From Forficula auricularia (Eukaryota > Arthropoda > Insecta > Dermaptera > Forficulidae), in NCBI GenBank assembly GCA_024734495.1, contig JALMQS010000161.1:2880021-2944020 (forward strand): 64,000 bases of DNA, given 5' to 3'. Each line of letters opens with the position of its first letter. Positions within the stretch are counted from its first letter, which is position 1. Under the pieces are notes generated by a model, which saw only the letters and a list, made by a program, of their open reading frames with translations, searched no databases and was not told the origin of the DNA. This document shows positions 11,241-23,572 of the stretch, in pieces. The translations under genes were made by a program, and so were the position numbers.

Positions 11241-11734
11241 ATTATCGTAAGGCTGTATATTTGTCAACAACATAATCTTGAAAATCTTAGTGAATTTTCA
11301 TCAGTATTTTATATTTTTTTGTGTGCAAAAATGTCGAGTTTTGAAGCTGAATAAGCGTCATTTGCGGGAACTTTTGATTTAGGTACTTCTTCAATTTGAA
11401 AAAAATCTTCAGCTGAAGCGCATCGATTGCTTGTAGAAGCATTTAGTGAGGCTGCCTTAATTGAGAGAAGTTGTCGTGGAGTGGTTTCAAAAGTTAAAGG
11501 GTGAATTTGACATCGAATACAAAGAACGTAGAGGAAGGCCAAAAGTGTACATAAACACGGAATTGAAAGCAGTATCGGACTAAGATTCGTGGCAAACGCT
11601 AAAAGAACTTGCACATATAGTACATAAGGAGTTGAGTCACTCAACAAGCAATTTCACACCGGTTGTAATCATTGGGAATGATTCAAAAACAAAGAAATTG
11701 AGTTCCATATGAAGCGTGAAGTTATTTTAAAGTT

Positions 11735-12925
11735 TTCCCCTTACCTCTCATTATGAGATTTTTTAAAGAAAATAAAAGTTTTAATTTTAAAGAAATTTTA
11801 ATTTATTCTAATAGTATACGTATTAAATACAAAGCTCGAATATAATATTTAATTTAATATCTCTCTTAAAAATTAAAGTTGTTAACCACTCCAAAAAAGG
11901 TCAAGTGATGGTAATGGTCCCCCTTACCTCTCATCTTGAAATTTTTTTAAGAAAATAAAGTTTCAATTTTCAAAAAATATTAATTTATTATTTTAGTAAG
12001 TTTAATTCTTAAAAAATTTTAATTTATTTAATATAAATTATACAGAGCTCGAATATAATATTTATTTTTATATCTCTCTTAAAAATTAAACTTTTGAATT
12101 ACTCCAAAAAAGGTCAAGTGATGGTAATGGTCCCCTTACCTCTCATCTTGAAATTTTTTTAGAAAATAAAGTTTCAATTTTCAAATAAATTTTAATTTAT
12201 TCTTATAGTATATATTATATACAGAGCTCGAATATAATATTTATTTTTATATCTCTCTTAAAAATTAAACTTTTGAATTACTCCAAAAAAGGTCAAGTGA
12301 TGGTAATGGTCCCCCCTACCTCTATTTTGAAATTTTTTTAAGAAAAAAAGTTTCATTTTCAAATAAATTTTAATTTATTCTTATAGTATATTTTATACAG
12401 AGCTCGAATATAATATTTATTTTTATATCTCTCTTAAAAATTAAACTTTTGAATTACTCCAAAAAAAGGTCAAGTGATGGTAATGGTCCCCCTTCATTTT
12501 GAAATTTTTTTAAGAAAAAAGTTTCATTTTCAAATAAATTTTAATTTATTCTTATAGTATATTTTATACAGAGCTCGAATATAATATTTATTTTTATATC
12601 TCTCTTAAAAATTAAACTTTTGAATTACTCCGAAAAAAGGTCAAGTGATGGTAATGGTCCCTCCTTCATTTTGGAATTTTTTAAGAAATTAAGTTTCATT
12701 TTCAAATAAATTTTAATTTATTCTTATAGTAAATTATATACATGTAGCTCCGAATATAATTATTTATTTTTATATCTCTCTTAAAAATTAAATTTAATAA
12801 CCACTCCAAAAAAGGCGAATTGATGCTAAGGGTCCCCCTTACCTATTATTTTGAGATTTTTTAAAGAAAATTAAGTTTTAATTTTAAAAGAAATTTTAAT
12901 TTATTCTAATAGTATATTATATGAG
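11735..12925. repeat. Satellite array, unit about 175 bp
   Basis: About seven head-to-tail units. The phrase ggtcaagtgatggtaatgg starts at about 11899, 12112, 12291, 12468 and 12639, with a diverged copy near 12814; spacings are about 213, 179, 177, 171 and 175. Units contain taaaaattaaac and agctcgaatataat blocks. Central units are most alike and outer ones diverge, as expected for unequal exchange. No coding frame. Confidence 0.85.
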
Positions 12926-13724
12926 AACAATTGCCTTCTCTCCTCGACAGGCGAAACTTGCTGCGGAGAGACCGCGTGGGACATATATTCTCATTGCCTT
13001 AAACTGCCAAATTCCGGTGCCTATTAGCCTCAGAAAATAGAGGATCCAAAAAGTGGTTCAGCTTACATTAATTGATGGAAAATATTTTTTTCTAGTATAG
13101 TTTGGTATGGTGTGGGTATGCCAAATCTAGGTTTACAACCTCGAAAGTGTGGGGGACAACTTTTGGTGGCCGAAAAACCTCGAGTATTTTCGGACTTTTT
13201 CCAGTTTTTCGCTTATAACTCGAAAGTAGTCCATATTTAGTAAAAAACAGTGCTATAGTAAATTAAAGGGGACTAAATTTTGCGTCGATTAAAAAAAGAA
13301 ACCCAAAATTGGTTCAATAGTTCGATTTTTAATGGGGATCAAAAAACAGCCCCGGGATCACTTTTGAATACCTATCCCAAAGCTCGCACTTTTTCGATTT
13401 TTTCCCATTTTGACTATGAAGGAGCACGTTTTCGACAAAGATCACTTATACATTTTTAAACTAGATTAAATTTTCTACAATGTAAAGAAAGTTTTATCTT
13501 AATTGGATAATAGCAATCCCTGTCGCAATGAGGCTGAAGTTTTTCTTTCATAAAATGAAAACCACTGATCCTAGAAACTTTATTCTATTTCATTCTGTAG
13601 AAAATCTTATTGACTTGAATGTTTACTTGGACATATAGATTATATATATAGATTTCCAAAACGCTTTTGAGGATTCGGATCATTTTTTGATAAAATTCTT
13701 AGATATACATATATATAAATTTTA

Positions 13725-13870
13725 ATTTTCCTCATTAATATATCAAAGAATAATTGATACGTCAACGAGGATTATTTTGACCGCGCTGATTTGAAAAAAG
13801 ATATTTTTATCTCGCGAGACTACTGCGGATTACGCTATTGGAGTCTGCGGAGTATTAAGTCTGGACCAAG
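13725..13870 (+). mobile_element. Family C partial copy
   Basis: It matches the 14150-14310 part of the full palindrome almost exactly (tatcaaagaataattgatac; ctcgcgagactactgcgg; ggagtctgcgg). It lies in the loop of the large foldback, in direct orientation to the second copy. Confidence 0.65.
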
Positions 13871-14040
13871 AGAGAAAAAGATGTGATCCACTTAGCTACA
13901 ATCCAACGTCATTTCGCGTATAGCCCGCTAGACATTCGGATGGATCACCAAGTGAATTTGAAATCTCAGATGTTATATATTCGATCTCCCAGCCCAGAGC
14001 GCTAGATCTATTAGCATGTATGTTAGATGCCTGCCATTAA

Positions 14041-14532
14041 TTAACTGAAGGTTTTCTACATTTGATTCAATCGCGAATCTAATGTAGGGAATTTTTGTCA
14101 AATATTGAGTGAAAATAATATTTGAACTTATATATTTCTAACTTGAAATAATGATATTAAATAAATTTTAATTTTCTTCATTAATATATCAAAGAATAAT
14201 TGATACGTCAACGAGGATTATTTTGACCGCGCTGATTTGAAAAAAGATATTTTTATCTCGCGAGACTACTGCGGATTACGCTATTGGAGTCTGCACAGTA
14301 TTAAGTCTGGACCAAGAGAGAAAAATATCTTTTTTCAAATCAGCGCGGTCAAAATAATCCTCGTTGTACGTATCAATTATTCTTTGATATATTAATGAGG
14401 AAAATTAAAATTTATTTAATATCATTATTTCAAGTTAGAAATATATAAGTTCAAATATTATTTTCACTCAATATTTGACAAAAATTCCTACATTAGATTC
14501 GCGATTGAACTGAAATGTAGAAAACCTTCAGT
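14041..14532. mobile_element. Family C full-length palindromic element
   Basis: Two arms of about 215 bp (TAACTGAAGGTTTTCTACAT at the left, its inverse at the right) enclose about 75 bp carrying ctcgcgagactactgcgg. Each outer end is itself a hairpin (CTACATTTGATTC with GAATCTAATGTAG). Family members at 1262 and 16183 show 10-12 bp duplicated targets, so a Foldback- or MULE-like origin is inferred. Confidence 0.7.
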
Positions 14533-15260
14533 TATACATATATAAATTTCCAAAACGTTTTTGAGGATTCGGATCATATCCTTTCTTGAAAATGTAGGAT
14601 ATCTATAAATCAAAGAGTTTCAACAAAAAAGTAGTTCAAGTAAACGTTGGGGTCAACAAAATTTTCTAGACAATCAGATAAGAATCAGAGTTTCTAGGAT
14701 GAAGTGGTTTTCATTTTATGAAGGAAAAAACTGCAATTTTTGCAAAAATATTGCATTCTTTCAAAAATTCAACACTCATTGCGGCACGGTTACCACTATC
14801 CAATTAATATGAAACTTTGTTTAGATTGTAGAAATTTAATCTAGCTTAAAAAATCTATAGAGGATTGTTTTTGCTAGAAAACGTGATTCTTCATGGTCAA
14901 AATGGGGAAAAATCGAGAAAAGATTCTGCGAGTTTTAGAAGATATTCAAAAGTGATCCCGGGGGCTGTTTTTTGGATCCCCATTAAAAATCGAACTACTC
15001 AACCAATTTTTGTATTTATTTTTTTTTAATCGACGCCAAAATTTGTCCTCTTTAATTTACTTAGAACAATTATTTACAAAGTATGAACTGTTTTCGAGTT
15101 ATAAGCAAAAAACTGGAAAAGTCCGAAAATTTCCGAGATTTTTCAGGTCACTAAAAGTTGTCCCCCAGACCATCGAGGTCGCATAACTTAGATTTCTCAT
15201 ACCCACACCATACCAAACGATTCTAAAAAATATTTTTCCGCAATTAATGTAAGCTGAAAC

Positions 15261-15640
15261 CCCGCTATTTACTGGGCTATATGGGAAGATAATATTTTTG
15301 AATTTTTCAATCTGTAGTTTTCTTGATTTTTTAAGCATAAAATTAATCTCATAGCATAAATAGTCATTGAGATGTTGACTCGATTTTTCTAGGGGAGAGG
15401 CAATGCCCCTCGCGCTCTCCCTTTAAATACGCGCAGAGCTTTGATGAAAAATACCTATCGTTTTGATCTTATTTTTCCTTAATTTTTAGTCTCCCTCTCA
15501 GAAAGTTTGATTGGGATGAAATTGAATTTTAAATATTTGCAATTTCTTTTTTCTTTTTTTAATGTTTTTGATACCAGCATGGTGCAACTCCTGTAATCCG
15601 GATTGGACTCATCTATCGTGAAAAAATGAAATAAAATAGA
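15261..15640. other. No recognised feature
   Basis: AT-rich sequence next to the large foldback. I see no coding frame, repeat unit or RNA gene here. Confidence 0.4.
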
Positions 15641-15644
15641 AATA

Positions 15645-15730
15645 AATTTTAGGAAATAAGTCGGAGCTGAAGATATTTGTGGATGTGACTCTTGAATGAC
15701 TGAAGTTATATTTCTAAAGAAGAGGCAAAG
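15645..15730 (-). pseudogene. Decayed LINE 3' coding end
   Basis: The minus-strand translation gives LQSFKSHIHKYLQL before a stop, matching the corresponding end of the LINE at 18445-19060 (LQSFKTGIHRYLRL). The remainder upstream is too degraded to follow. A non-LTR retrotransposon C-terminus is inferred. Confidence 0.45.
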
Positions 15731-16129
15731 CGGAAATCATAGGTTTATTGAAAAATCACCAGTGTCCTACTCTTAACCAGAGTTGTTATGATTAACTTTT
15801 ATTACATATTAGAAAAGTTGTATTTAGGTCCCTCAAGAAGTGAACCCAAGTGCAAAAAGATACTAAGAGCTATACAATCTCTTTTACACAAAAACAAATT
15901 ATCCATAACAATTCGAGTTAAGCTGAGAAGAGTCTTATAATTTTTATAATAAAACTCATAGCTCAATTCATCCACGTGGAAATAGGTAAAATAATGTATT
16001 TTTTACTGTCACTGAACCCTTTATCGCTACTTTTAAAAAATTTTCACATAGAAAATTTATGAAACACTTCCTAGATAAATTGGCTGAGCTCTAATGAATA
16101 TAAATTCAAGCTTCTAGATAACACTGTTC

Positions 16130-16850
16130 GACAAAAATTAAACAAAAATTTACCCTGTAAACCTAACAATGGATTCCAGTAGTTATTTTTACTTAATATT
16201 TGACGAAAATCATCTGCATTTGATTCGCGATCTAATCAAATACAGGAAATTTATGATTCCAGTAGAGTTTTATACGCTGATTATCATGCAATTTTTTACA
16301 CGTCAGAGTTTTTAGATATTATCTGTCAAAACGACGATAAAGGTCATTTCGACCTATTTTCGAGTCCCATTGAATATTAAATAGCAATATTTGAAATCAA
16401 AATATTTTGTTGTCTTAAAAAGAAAACAGCTTCCACTTTGATTTTCAATTCATCACTTGATTTTATCTCAATTAGAACCCGAGTTATAACTTAAAAACTA
16501 AGGCCTTATGTTTTTATCTATATTTTATTATTCTTTATAATCACGTAATTTAGTTTTTTTAGTTATAACGAGTTCTAATTGAGCTAACAACAAATGGTAT
16601 TTTCTTTGTAAATCAAATAGAAAGCTGTTTTCTAATACGTCCACGAAATATTTTGATTTCAAATATTGCTGTTTAATATATAATGGGACTTGAAAATAGA
16701 GTCAAAATGGCCTTTTTCGTCGTTTTGACCAATAAATCTAAAAAGCTCACGACGATGTTGTAAAAACGGGAAATTGCTGATAATCAAAAGCGTAAGCTAC
16801 GGGTCATTGTTAAGTTTACGAGAAGAAATTTATGTCAAGCGGTTTAATTA
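16130..16850. mobile_element. Foldback with about 230-bp arms, interrupted by a family C piece
   Basis: The arms at about 16275-16500 and 16555-16785 pair (for example aaacgacgataaaggtcatt with aatggcctttttcgtcgtttt). The pairing resumes outside, at cctgtaaacctaacaatg against cattgttaagtttacgag. The gap in the left arm is filled by the 73-bp insert at 16183-16255. Confidence 0.65.
16183..16255. mobile_element. Family C terminal fragment with 10-bp target duplication
   Basis: This 73-bp insert carries the family C end hairpin (gcatttgattcgcgatctaatc). ATTCCAGTAG precedes it at 16173-16182 and follows at 16256-16265. Removing it restores pairing of the surrounding foldback arm, which supports a true insertion. 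Confidence 0.65.
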
Positions 16851-16939
16851 ATCGAGATTGCCATGATGCGTATTTATTATCTATATATAAGTTTCTTTCA
16901 CAATGTCTAATTATCTTTATCTAATAACTTCTTCTTTTT

Positions 16940-17040
16940 TTGCCTCTACAGACTCCAGTGGACCCGAGCCGCCGGAGTTCAAAATACTTACTTCAGAATT
17001 GTCGAAATAGCGAGCATCACGTCTGTATCCCATCCTAAGC
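16940..17040 (+). other. Possible exon after a splice-acceptor-like tract
   Basis: The pyrimidine tract ttcttctttttttgcctctacag ends at about 16950 and is followed by 28 open codons (first residues TPVDPSRRSSKYLL) before a stop. Composition is less AT-rich than the surroundings. No homology is recognised and no partner exon was found, so this is only a candidate. Confidence 0.2.
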
Positions 17041-17439
17041 TAGCATGAGCTTATGGAAGAAATGCCGCCAAGATCCGAGACGGTTAGTTGTCAACCTAAG
17101 AAGGCATATCCATAAAATCTGACAAGCACAAAAATCATGATAAGGTTTGACAGAGAGATGGATTTTTAAGCGAAATTTTCACTTTATGGATTCCTCTTAT
17201 TCTGCACTCGCCTTAATTCTCTTGGCTCAAGAGAGCATTACTTATTCGCCATTGGATCATTTCAAATGATATCCGATCTATCGCAGAGGGCCTACTCAGC
17301 TGCTGAGTTAAGAACCGAGTGCCATAGCATACCTCAAATGAACAAATTAGAATCTTATACTATAGGTATATCAGAAGATATGTTGCCCTAGATAAATTTT
17401 TTTTCTTAATATATGGTTGGAGAAAAGTAGAGAAGTATC

Positions 17440-17960
17440 CAAAGGAGTGATGCTCTGCTTCCGCTAACTAAGACGGAGTGAGGTTATTATAGCCACAATT
17501 CCAACCTCTTTTAGTCGCCTTCTACGACAAGCAGAGGATATGGACCTATTCTAGCCCCGGTCCACAGGAAGAAGTTGTGTATCAAGCTACGTTAAGCATG
17601 TTTCTTTAATTTAAATTCAAGATTTGTTTTAAGATTACTTTTTATAAGTCGGTATCCAAATTTTAAAAATATTTTTATTCATGAATGTATGGATTCAAAA
17701 CTATCCACCCGGGGGAACTCAGCTACTCTGAACTGGTTGTTTGTTGTTGACCCGGTTAAAACCCTAGGGGTTTGAAGCGGCAGCAACGAAAGTGCCGCGG
17801 GTTCAAGCTTCAATTACAAGATCCTGTCTTCTTCAAAACCGTCGTGGACTGAAAAGCAATGGCTGTCCCCAGCCCAACCCTAGAGATTTCAAAATAGTCA
17901 GCCCGCCCTCGATGGGACACTTCAAATGTTGCGCAAAAGGTTTGAAGGCAGTCTGATGAA
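17440..17960. repeat. GC-richer repeat-like stretch, possibly retrotransposon 3' region
   Basis: It includes agtcgccttctacgacaag and ccccggtccacagg, phrases I recall as recurrent in insect repeats, and a second patch (17700-17960) with ccctaggggtttgaagcgg. No frame is convincing. A LINE-derived untranslated region is a guess from memory. Confidence 0.3.
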
Positions 17961-18164
17961 GACAGTATCTTAGATTTTTTTTTAATTTGAAATCATCAAG
18001 ACACTAATACAAATTGCGAAATTTATTTCCCAACTAATGTATGAGCTAAAAATAAAAAACACTCACTTTGTTAAATTAGTAATTTAAAGTTTCAACTATG
18101 TATTTTAAATAGAATTAATTAATTATATAAGCGAGTTTGACTTTATTTATATTCACGGGTTACC

Positions 18165-18260
18165 CACCCCCCCCCCCCGCCCTAGCTTCACTGAGCACCC
18201 CCACTTTTATGCAAAAGCAGCTTCCGCCCCTCTCCCCACTTTCATGGAAACTGCTCCCCC
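18165..18260. repeat. Poly-C tract and C-rich patch
   Basis: A run of about 14 C near 18167-18179 is followed by several runs of five or six C. The minus strand could form a G-quadruplex. Nothing coding is seen. Confidence 0.6.
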
Positions 18261-18444
18261 CATTTTATTCGGTTTTAAAGAATTAGAAGAGCTTTTTATT
18301 ACTTTTTGTTGAAGTTTTAAAACTTGCCGCTTTTATTTTTAGCATATAATGCTAAAATGCAACAATTTCCAGACCCCTAACAGAAATTTCAATGAAGCAT
18401 TTTGCGTCTTAATGGACCAATGTATCGTGAAGATAAGAAGAGAT

Positions 18445-19060
18445 TTAGGAATTGGGTAGGAGTCGAAGGTATCTGTGGATGCCGGTCTTGAAAGATTGAA
18501 GGTTATAAGTTACTGGGAAGACGGTCGGGGGAAGAGAGTTCCAGTCTCTAGATGTCATAGGGATAAACGAATTGGCGAATGCGTTTGTTCGATTAGTATC
18601 CAATTTAAGCGTGTAGGGGCATTGAATCTTAGAAAATCATGTATTTCGCGCAAATGATGCCTTTGGTGGGATTATCGATTTTATCTCGTCAGAACAAAAG
18701 CCATTTTAATATATCTATATATCCCGCCTCTGAATTGCATCTAAGGTATTAAGAGAATGCTTGGAGGCCCTCTCCACAAATGCGAGCAATATTCAAGACA
18801 GGGGACGAATTTGAGCCATGTATAATATAAGGAGTTGAGTGAAAGTGAAAAAGCGTTTGGTCCGGAAAAGAAAGCCAAGCTTACATGCTGCAGCTTTTGC
18901 TACTGAAATAATATGGTCATTCCAAGTAAGGTCAGAACCTAAGGTGTCACCTAACATTGATATACGTACCAACGAGCTCGAATCAAAGGAAATGTCAGGG
19001 AGTCCCTAATACTATGCCTAGGAATTAGGCGGTATTACGTTTTGCCAGCATTAAAGTTTT
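18445..19060 (-). pseudogene. LINE reverse transcriptase C-terminal region, broken
   Basis: The minus-strand translation shows, in order, LVRISMLGDTLGSDLTW, VAKAAACKLGFLFRTKRFF, LEYCSHLWRG, LDAIQRR and RDWNSLP, ending at a stop at 18445-18447. These are typical of Jockey- or CR1-type non-LTR retrotransposon ORF2 tails. At least two frameshifts (near the CCCC at about 18812 and before LDAIQRR) and a stop break it, and the catalytic YXDD part is absent. The same tail occurs at 43190-43316. Confidence 0.8.
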
Positions 19061-19440
19061 CCTAGTTGTGAGATCCCCAATTTTTAAGTCTGCTTAAATC
19101 TAAATTTATTGAAGATAAATTTATTAAGCTATGTTTTATGCTGATTGTTTAGTAAGTAGTAAGTAGTTTAGTAAGTTACATTTTAAAAACTATCCATTAC
19201 ATAACTCGACAAGAAAAAATATTTTAATAATATTTCTTTCAGAAAATATTTTAAAACATTTCCTTAAATGATCAGAGAATCACCTTTATGAAAAAAAAAC
19301 TCAGCTCTCACAATTTTGTCATTTCTACGCCCTTGTCTAGAAATTTATAACAAACATTGTGATGCTTGAGGTTTTTTTATGTCAACTTAATGAGTTTAAT
19401 AATTGTCTAATAGCATTATTAAATTGAATTGGTTTATTGT
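19061..19440. other. No recognised feature
   Basis: AT-rich sequence with no supported gene. Confidence 0.35.
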
Positions 19441-19636
19441 TTGCTATGCTATTGAATTAAAATTGTGTTTGTTCATTTGAATCTAAATGATGGTGTTGTA
19501 CTTTTGTTTGTATGTATATCTATTGATGTATGGAGTGTTGAAGAGTGGTTACTTTTCAATGCTGTATTTAATTATGTAAATGTAAAGAGCTGATGTACAT
19601 CTGCTGAAGTAAAATAAAATAAAATTAAATTAAAGA
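19440..19636 (+). repeat. LINE-like 3' tail with (AAAAT)n
   Basis: The stretch gctgatgtacatctgctgaag is followed by aaataaaataaaattaaatt, a simple A-rich tail typical of non-LTR retrotransposon 3' ends. Coding sequence upstream was not identified. Confidence 0.45.
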
Positions 19637-20179
19637 GAAATGGATGAGATTTCTTCGTCGGGTAAGGGTAAAACAGAATTATGCTTACGCTGGATATAAA
19701 AGAGTAACAAGAGAGTCGTATCAAATGTACTTGCCCATTAAATATGGGCGGGCAACGGTACTGGGCAGGAGATTGCGGATTAAATAAAGCCTAGCATTTG
19801 TTAATACTTATCATCTAAAAAGAAAATTCATTCAAGGTAATCTATAAGCCCAAGGAGTTAATTTTTTGGACCATATTGTTTAAAAAATTTTAAAAGCAGA
19901 GAAAAATCATTCTAAACAATATATTTTTCTGATTGTATATTTGGTTTCCTATACCCACAATAACTCGAAAACGAAAAATCCTAGAAAGTTTGTTCTGTTC
20001 CCAAAATGTTTGTATTTCCAATGCGGAAAATTGTTTAAATTCTACCTTTTCTGTTCGAAACTGGAAAAAAGTAACATTTTTTTTATCAAATCAAAATAAA
20101 AAGTAAATTCCTATAATAGCTTATCATTATATTTATTATTATATTTCTATTTTTTTTTCATTTCTTTTTCTTGTTTGTT

Positions 20180-20340
20180 AATTGTTAATTTATTTTAATT
20201 GATTTTTATTTATGTTTATTAATTTCTGTAGTTAATTTGTATTGATGTTTTGTTAACCTAGTCACCGAGGACTTGTGCCTCTAAGCAGGTCGAGTAATAA
20301 AGAATTATTTATTTATTTATTTGTTTATTTAGTTATTAAT
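20180..20340 (+). repeat. LINE-like 3' end with (TTAT)n tail
   Basis: Around 20250-20310 the text gttaacctagtcaccgagg, then aagcaggtcgagtaataaag, leads into tttatttatttattt. This matches a retrotransposon 3' end I recall from insects. The 71-codon frame over it is incidental. Confidence 0.45.
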
Positions 20341-21284
20341 AAGGCGGCTCTACAGCGAGCCTACGTCTTGAAAAGTTTTTACTTTTTCTTCCCATTAAGA
20401 AATCTACATTATAACAAGTTATTGATTAAAAAACTCAAACGTGTGCGGTCGGGGACCCCGTCAGGAACGAAGTTCCTTACGTTATATTAAAAATTTTAGA
20501 GTTAATAAAATACGGCCAAAAATTGTATCCCCCTTAAAAAATCACACTCTATAAATACTGGCTAATATTAGTAATTGTATAACTCCATTATTTTCTTGAA
20601 TATATTAAATATTGAAAATTAAAATGTGTATAAAATTACTATTTTTAGTTTTTAAAGTTGAGAATTATTTAAATAACGCTATATGAAATTAATATTATTT
20701 AAAAATTTTACATTATCTAATCAAAATAAATCAATAACTACTTTATGATTAAAATGCACATTTTTTTTAAGTTTTTTTTTTATTCTGGATTTTGGATTTA
20801 AATATTTGTTTATTTCTGGTTTGGCTGTCGTGAAGAATTCGACCTACCCTCGAGGAAAAAAATATCTCTCTTATATCCTCTCTATTGAGTCAGGTCGCTT
20901 GGTGTGGGCGTTTCCGTTACGTGACGATTTCTGCCAGTTTGCTTCTACCGCAAGCCCCGTAAAGGAACTTTGTTAATATTGTTATAATACCTACTTATTA
21001 AATAATTACAATTCTTTATAAAAACAATCTTGAAAAGTTTAATAGAAAATATAAACGTTTTGAAAGGAATTCTCCTTTTATCAATTGAAAATTTAAAAAT
21101 AGTTAATTTATGAATATATTTTAAGGGAATTATCAAATTTATAAAATCTATTCATAAAACAACTATTGGACTAACCGGAATGGGTAATAAATGTATTGGA
21201 GGGCTTAAACATGTTTGGAAAACATTGACGATTTCAAGTTATCATTAATTGTATTTTTTAAATCAATTTATTTTCTTTATATAT
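20341..21284. other. No gene recognised
   Basis: AT-rich, with one GC-richer patch (20870-20960). Nothing beyond short incidental frames. Confidence 0.4.
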
Positions 21285-21288
21285 TTAA

Positions 21289-21877
21289 GGAGATTTTTTC
21301 GCCGCCAATGTTAAAAAAAATATTAGATTGTAACTATAACTTAGTTTTTTATAATAGTTTAACTCTCTATCTATGCTATGGTGAAGTTTCAATCACACAT
21401 TAGGGTGCAAATTTTTGGAAATAAAATTTTTTTAAAATGTAAAGATTTTCTTAGAGTCTTAAGGAAAATTAAGATCTTGACCCTTTCTCTTGAATTATAC
21501 TACTATTAGTTGAATGGATAAAGTTAAAAAAAACAACTAAAAATTAGCTTTTTGCAACATGCAGATTTCTTTTTTGCAATAAAATATTGATCGTCTAATT
21601 TACTGAGATATTTACTTTAAAAAATCACATAAATGCAATGTTTGGATGTAAGCATATGCACTCTTAATACAACGCATTGCCAAATCATACAAGAGATATT
21701 ATCAGCTGATTTGAATAAATCAAACTAAGTTTTGTATTTAATTATTTTTTTATAATTGTTTTCATTTCAAACATTTACGGCTTTCTTACTATTTATTTTT
21801 TCATTTGTATTTTAACTTATTTTATTAAATATTAGATACTAGACTTCTTTTGACTCAACTAGAGCGAAAGGACCTCC
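21289..21877 (+). mobile_element. Family A TTAA-type MITE, uninterrupted 589 bp
   Basis: It is flanked by TTAA at 21285-21288 and 21878-21881, starts GGAGATTTTTTCGCC and ends gcgaaaggacctcc. It serves as the size standard for the family. Its interior matches the other four copies throughout, with no extra insert. No coding frame longer than about 60 codons. Confidence 0.8.
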
Positions 21878-22036
21878 TTAATTTTGTATGTTGTCTATTG
21901 AACTTTTTTGAAATGAAAATTTTAAATATGTGTTGTATTTTTTTATATTATTTTTTATAGAAATAGATTTTTTTTTTAATAGTGTTTTAAATTTTGAAAA
22001 ATACTCACTAAAATTCGCTCTCAAAATTTATATTTC

Positions 22037-22440
22037 AAAAGTAATTTTTATAAAAAATAAAACCGACTTAAAAAATTAAATGCAACAAATAAAATAAAAT
22101 TCATTAAAAGGTATAAAATTATAATCTAATTTTAGTTAAAACTAAACGACGAAATATTAATATGAAATCGCTTTTTGAAGTCGGTGCCAAACATAAACAT
22201 TTTATGAATCAAACATGACGGATTTTACTTTTACGGGTACGCTCAGCTTATATAGTTTGTTTAGAACCGACTTCAAAAAGTGATTTCATGTAAATATTTC
22301 GTCGTTTAGTTGTAACTAAATTAGATTATTATTTTATAGCTTTTAGTGTATTTTATTTTATTTTTGAGTTTTATTATTTTATTTGTTGCATTCAATTTTT
22401 TTGAAGTCGGTTTTATTTTTTTTATAAAAATTATTTTTAT
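22037..22440. mobile_element. Family D foldback element
   Basis: The arms begin ataaaaccgactt and end gaagtcggttttat, with inner facing copies gaagtcggtgcc and aaccgacttcaaaaag. Arms are about 140 bp. The related copy at 4850-5185 has a shortened left arm. Confidence 0.6.
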
Positions 22441-22833
22441 TTTTCTCTTTTTAGTGATGTTATTAATAGAGACTTAATATAGTACCTTGCATGCATCTTG
22501 TAGAAAAGGATCGGGCGAATGAATCAGAAAATGATAATAAAATTAAATTCATAAATATAGAAATTCTCTAGAAACGTTTGCGGGTTTTAAATGAACGTTT
22601 TAAGATTGATATTTTATAAAAGATTTTATTTATTATAATTTCGATTATTTGCTAATAAGAATTGAATATTTACGTTAATTCGTCATTGATCATATAATCA
22701 GAAGTTGACTAAATTAATATGGAACCACCTTTAAGGTAACCCTCTTTCCAATATAGAAAGTATCATCGAAATCGGTTAATAAACAAGAAGTTATGCCTAA
22801 ACAAACATAGCAAAAAAGGTCCAATAAAAATGA
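22441..22833 (-). repeat. Family D outer segment
   Basis: Reverse match of about 4447-4830 (aataatcgaaattataataa; cgcaaacgtttctagagaat). In both places it abuts a family B end, which suggests a composite repeat. Confidence 0.5.
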
Positions 22834-23572
22834 AAAAATAAGCTGACATGTTCTGATGTGGCCATTCACTTGACTTTACCATACAACCTGACCCCTCACT
22901 TATATTTAATATTTCATAAAATTATTTATAATCATGTAGGGGAGGGGATTAGTTTTTACATTTTTAGACTCCTGGGAGCCCACTGATTATGTATACAAAA
23001 TTTGGTTGAGTTTGGTACAAGGGCCTATATTTTCATTTTTTGACCCTACACCCCCCCTCCCCTATTTTTGGCGGTTAGTTTTTGCATTTTTAGACTTCTG
23101 GGGTCCCAGTGATTATGTATACAGAATTTGGTTGAGTTTCCTATATGCCCTAGATTTTTAATTTTACCTACCCTTCGACCCCCCTTAATTTTGTGTCGAT
23201 ATGCACCAAAATCTAATCAGCTCTTAATCTCAATGGACCAAAACTACGTGTGAAATTTGGTTTCGATGTTCACACTAGTTTTTGAGCTAGCTCGTCCACA
23301 AAAATTTGATAATGCAGAGACTAACAGACAAACAACCAGACAGACTAACAGACATTTTGACAAAACAATTATTATCTCGAAAAATATAATTTTTTCGATG
23401 TTCACTTGTTAGAGCTTTTACGTAGAGCGAAATGCCATGGTTTAGCTCAATTTTTTCTAATCAAAATAGTTTCAGCTGTTTTTGAGATATTTCGAAAAAA
23501 GAAGAAAAAAAACCCACTTTTTTAATGCACGATTACAATACTTCGACCATACCCTGTATGGTAAAGTAAAAA
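22834..23572 (-). mobile_element. Family B repeat
   Basis: It runs from aataagctgacatg to the terminal hairpin (ACCATAC-CCT-GTATGGT near 23547). Two minisatellite units with poly-C runs are present. Directly after it, 23573-23620 repeats the family's other-strand start (gttttttttcgaaatatctc), so a second, inverted fragment is joined head to head. Confidence 0.65.

Larger units (their letters stand above)
13055..15260. mobile_element. Large foldback element, arms about 600 bp
   Basis: The left arm (13055 to about 13635) and right arm (about 14633-15260) are inverted copies: ggttcagcttacatta at the left pairs with taatgtaagctgaaacc at the right, and blocks such as ctcgaaaa/cttataac, the zone around gatccccattaaaaatcga and ttttcattttatgaa recur inverted in matching order. 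The middle holds a partial family C copy and the complete palindrome 14041-14532. A 79-codon minus frame in the right arm is not gene-like. No transposase was found. Confidence 0.7.
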
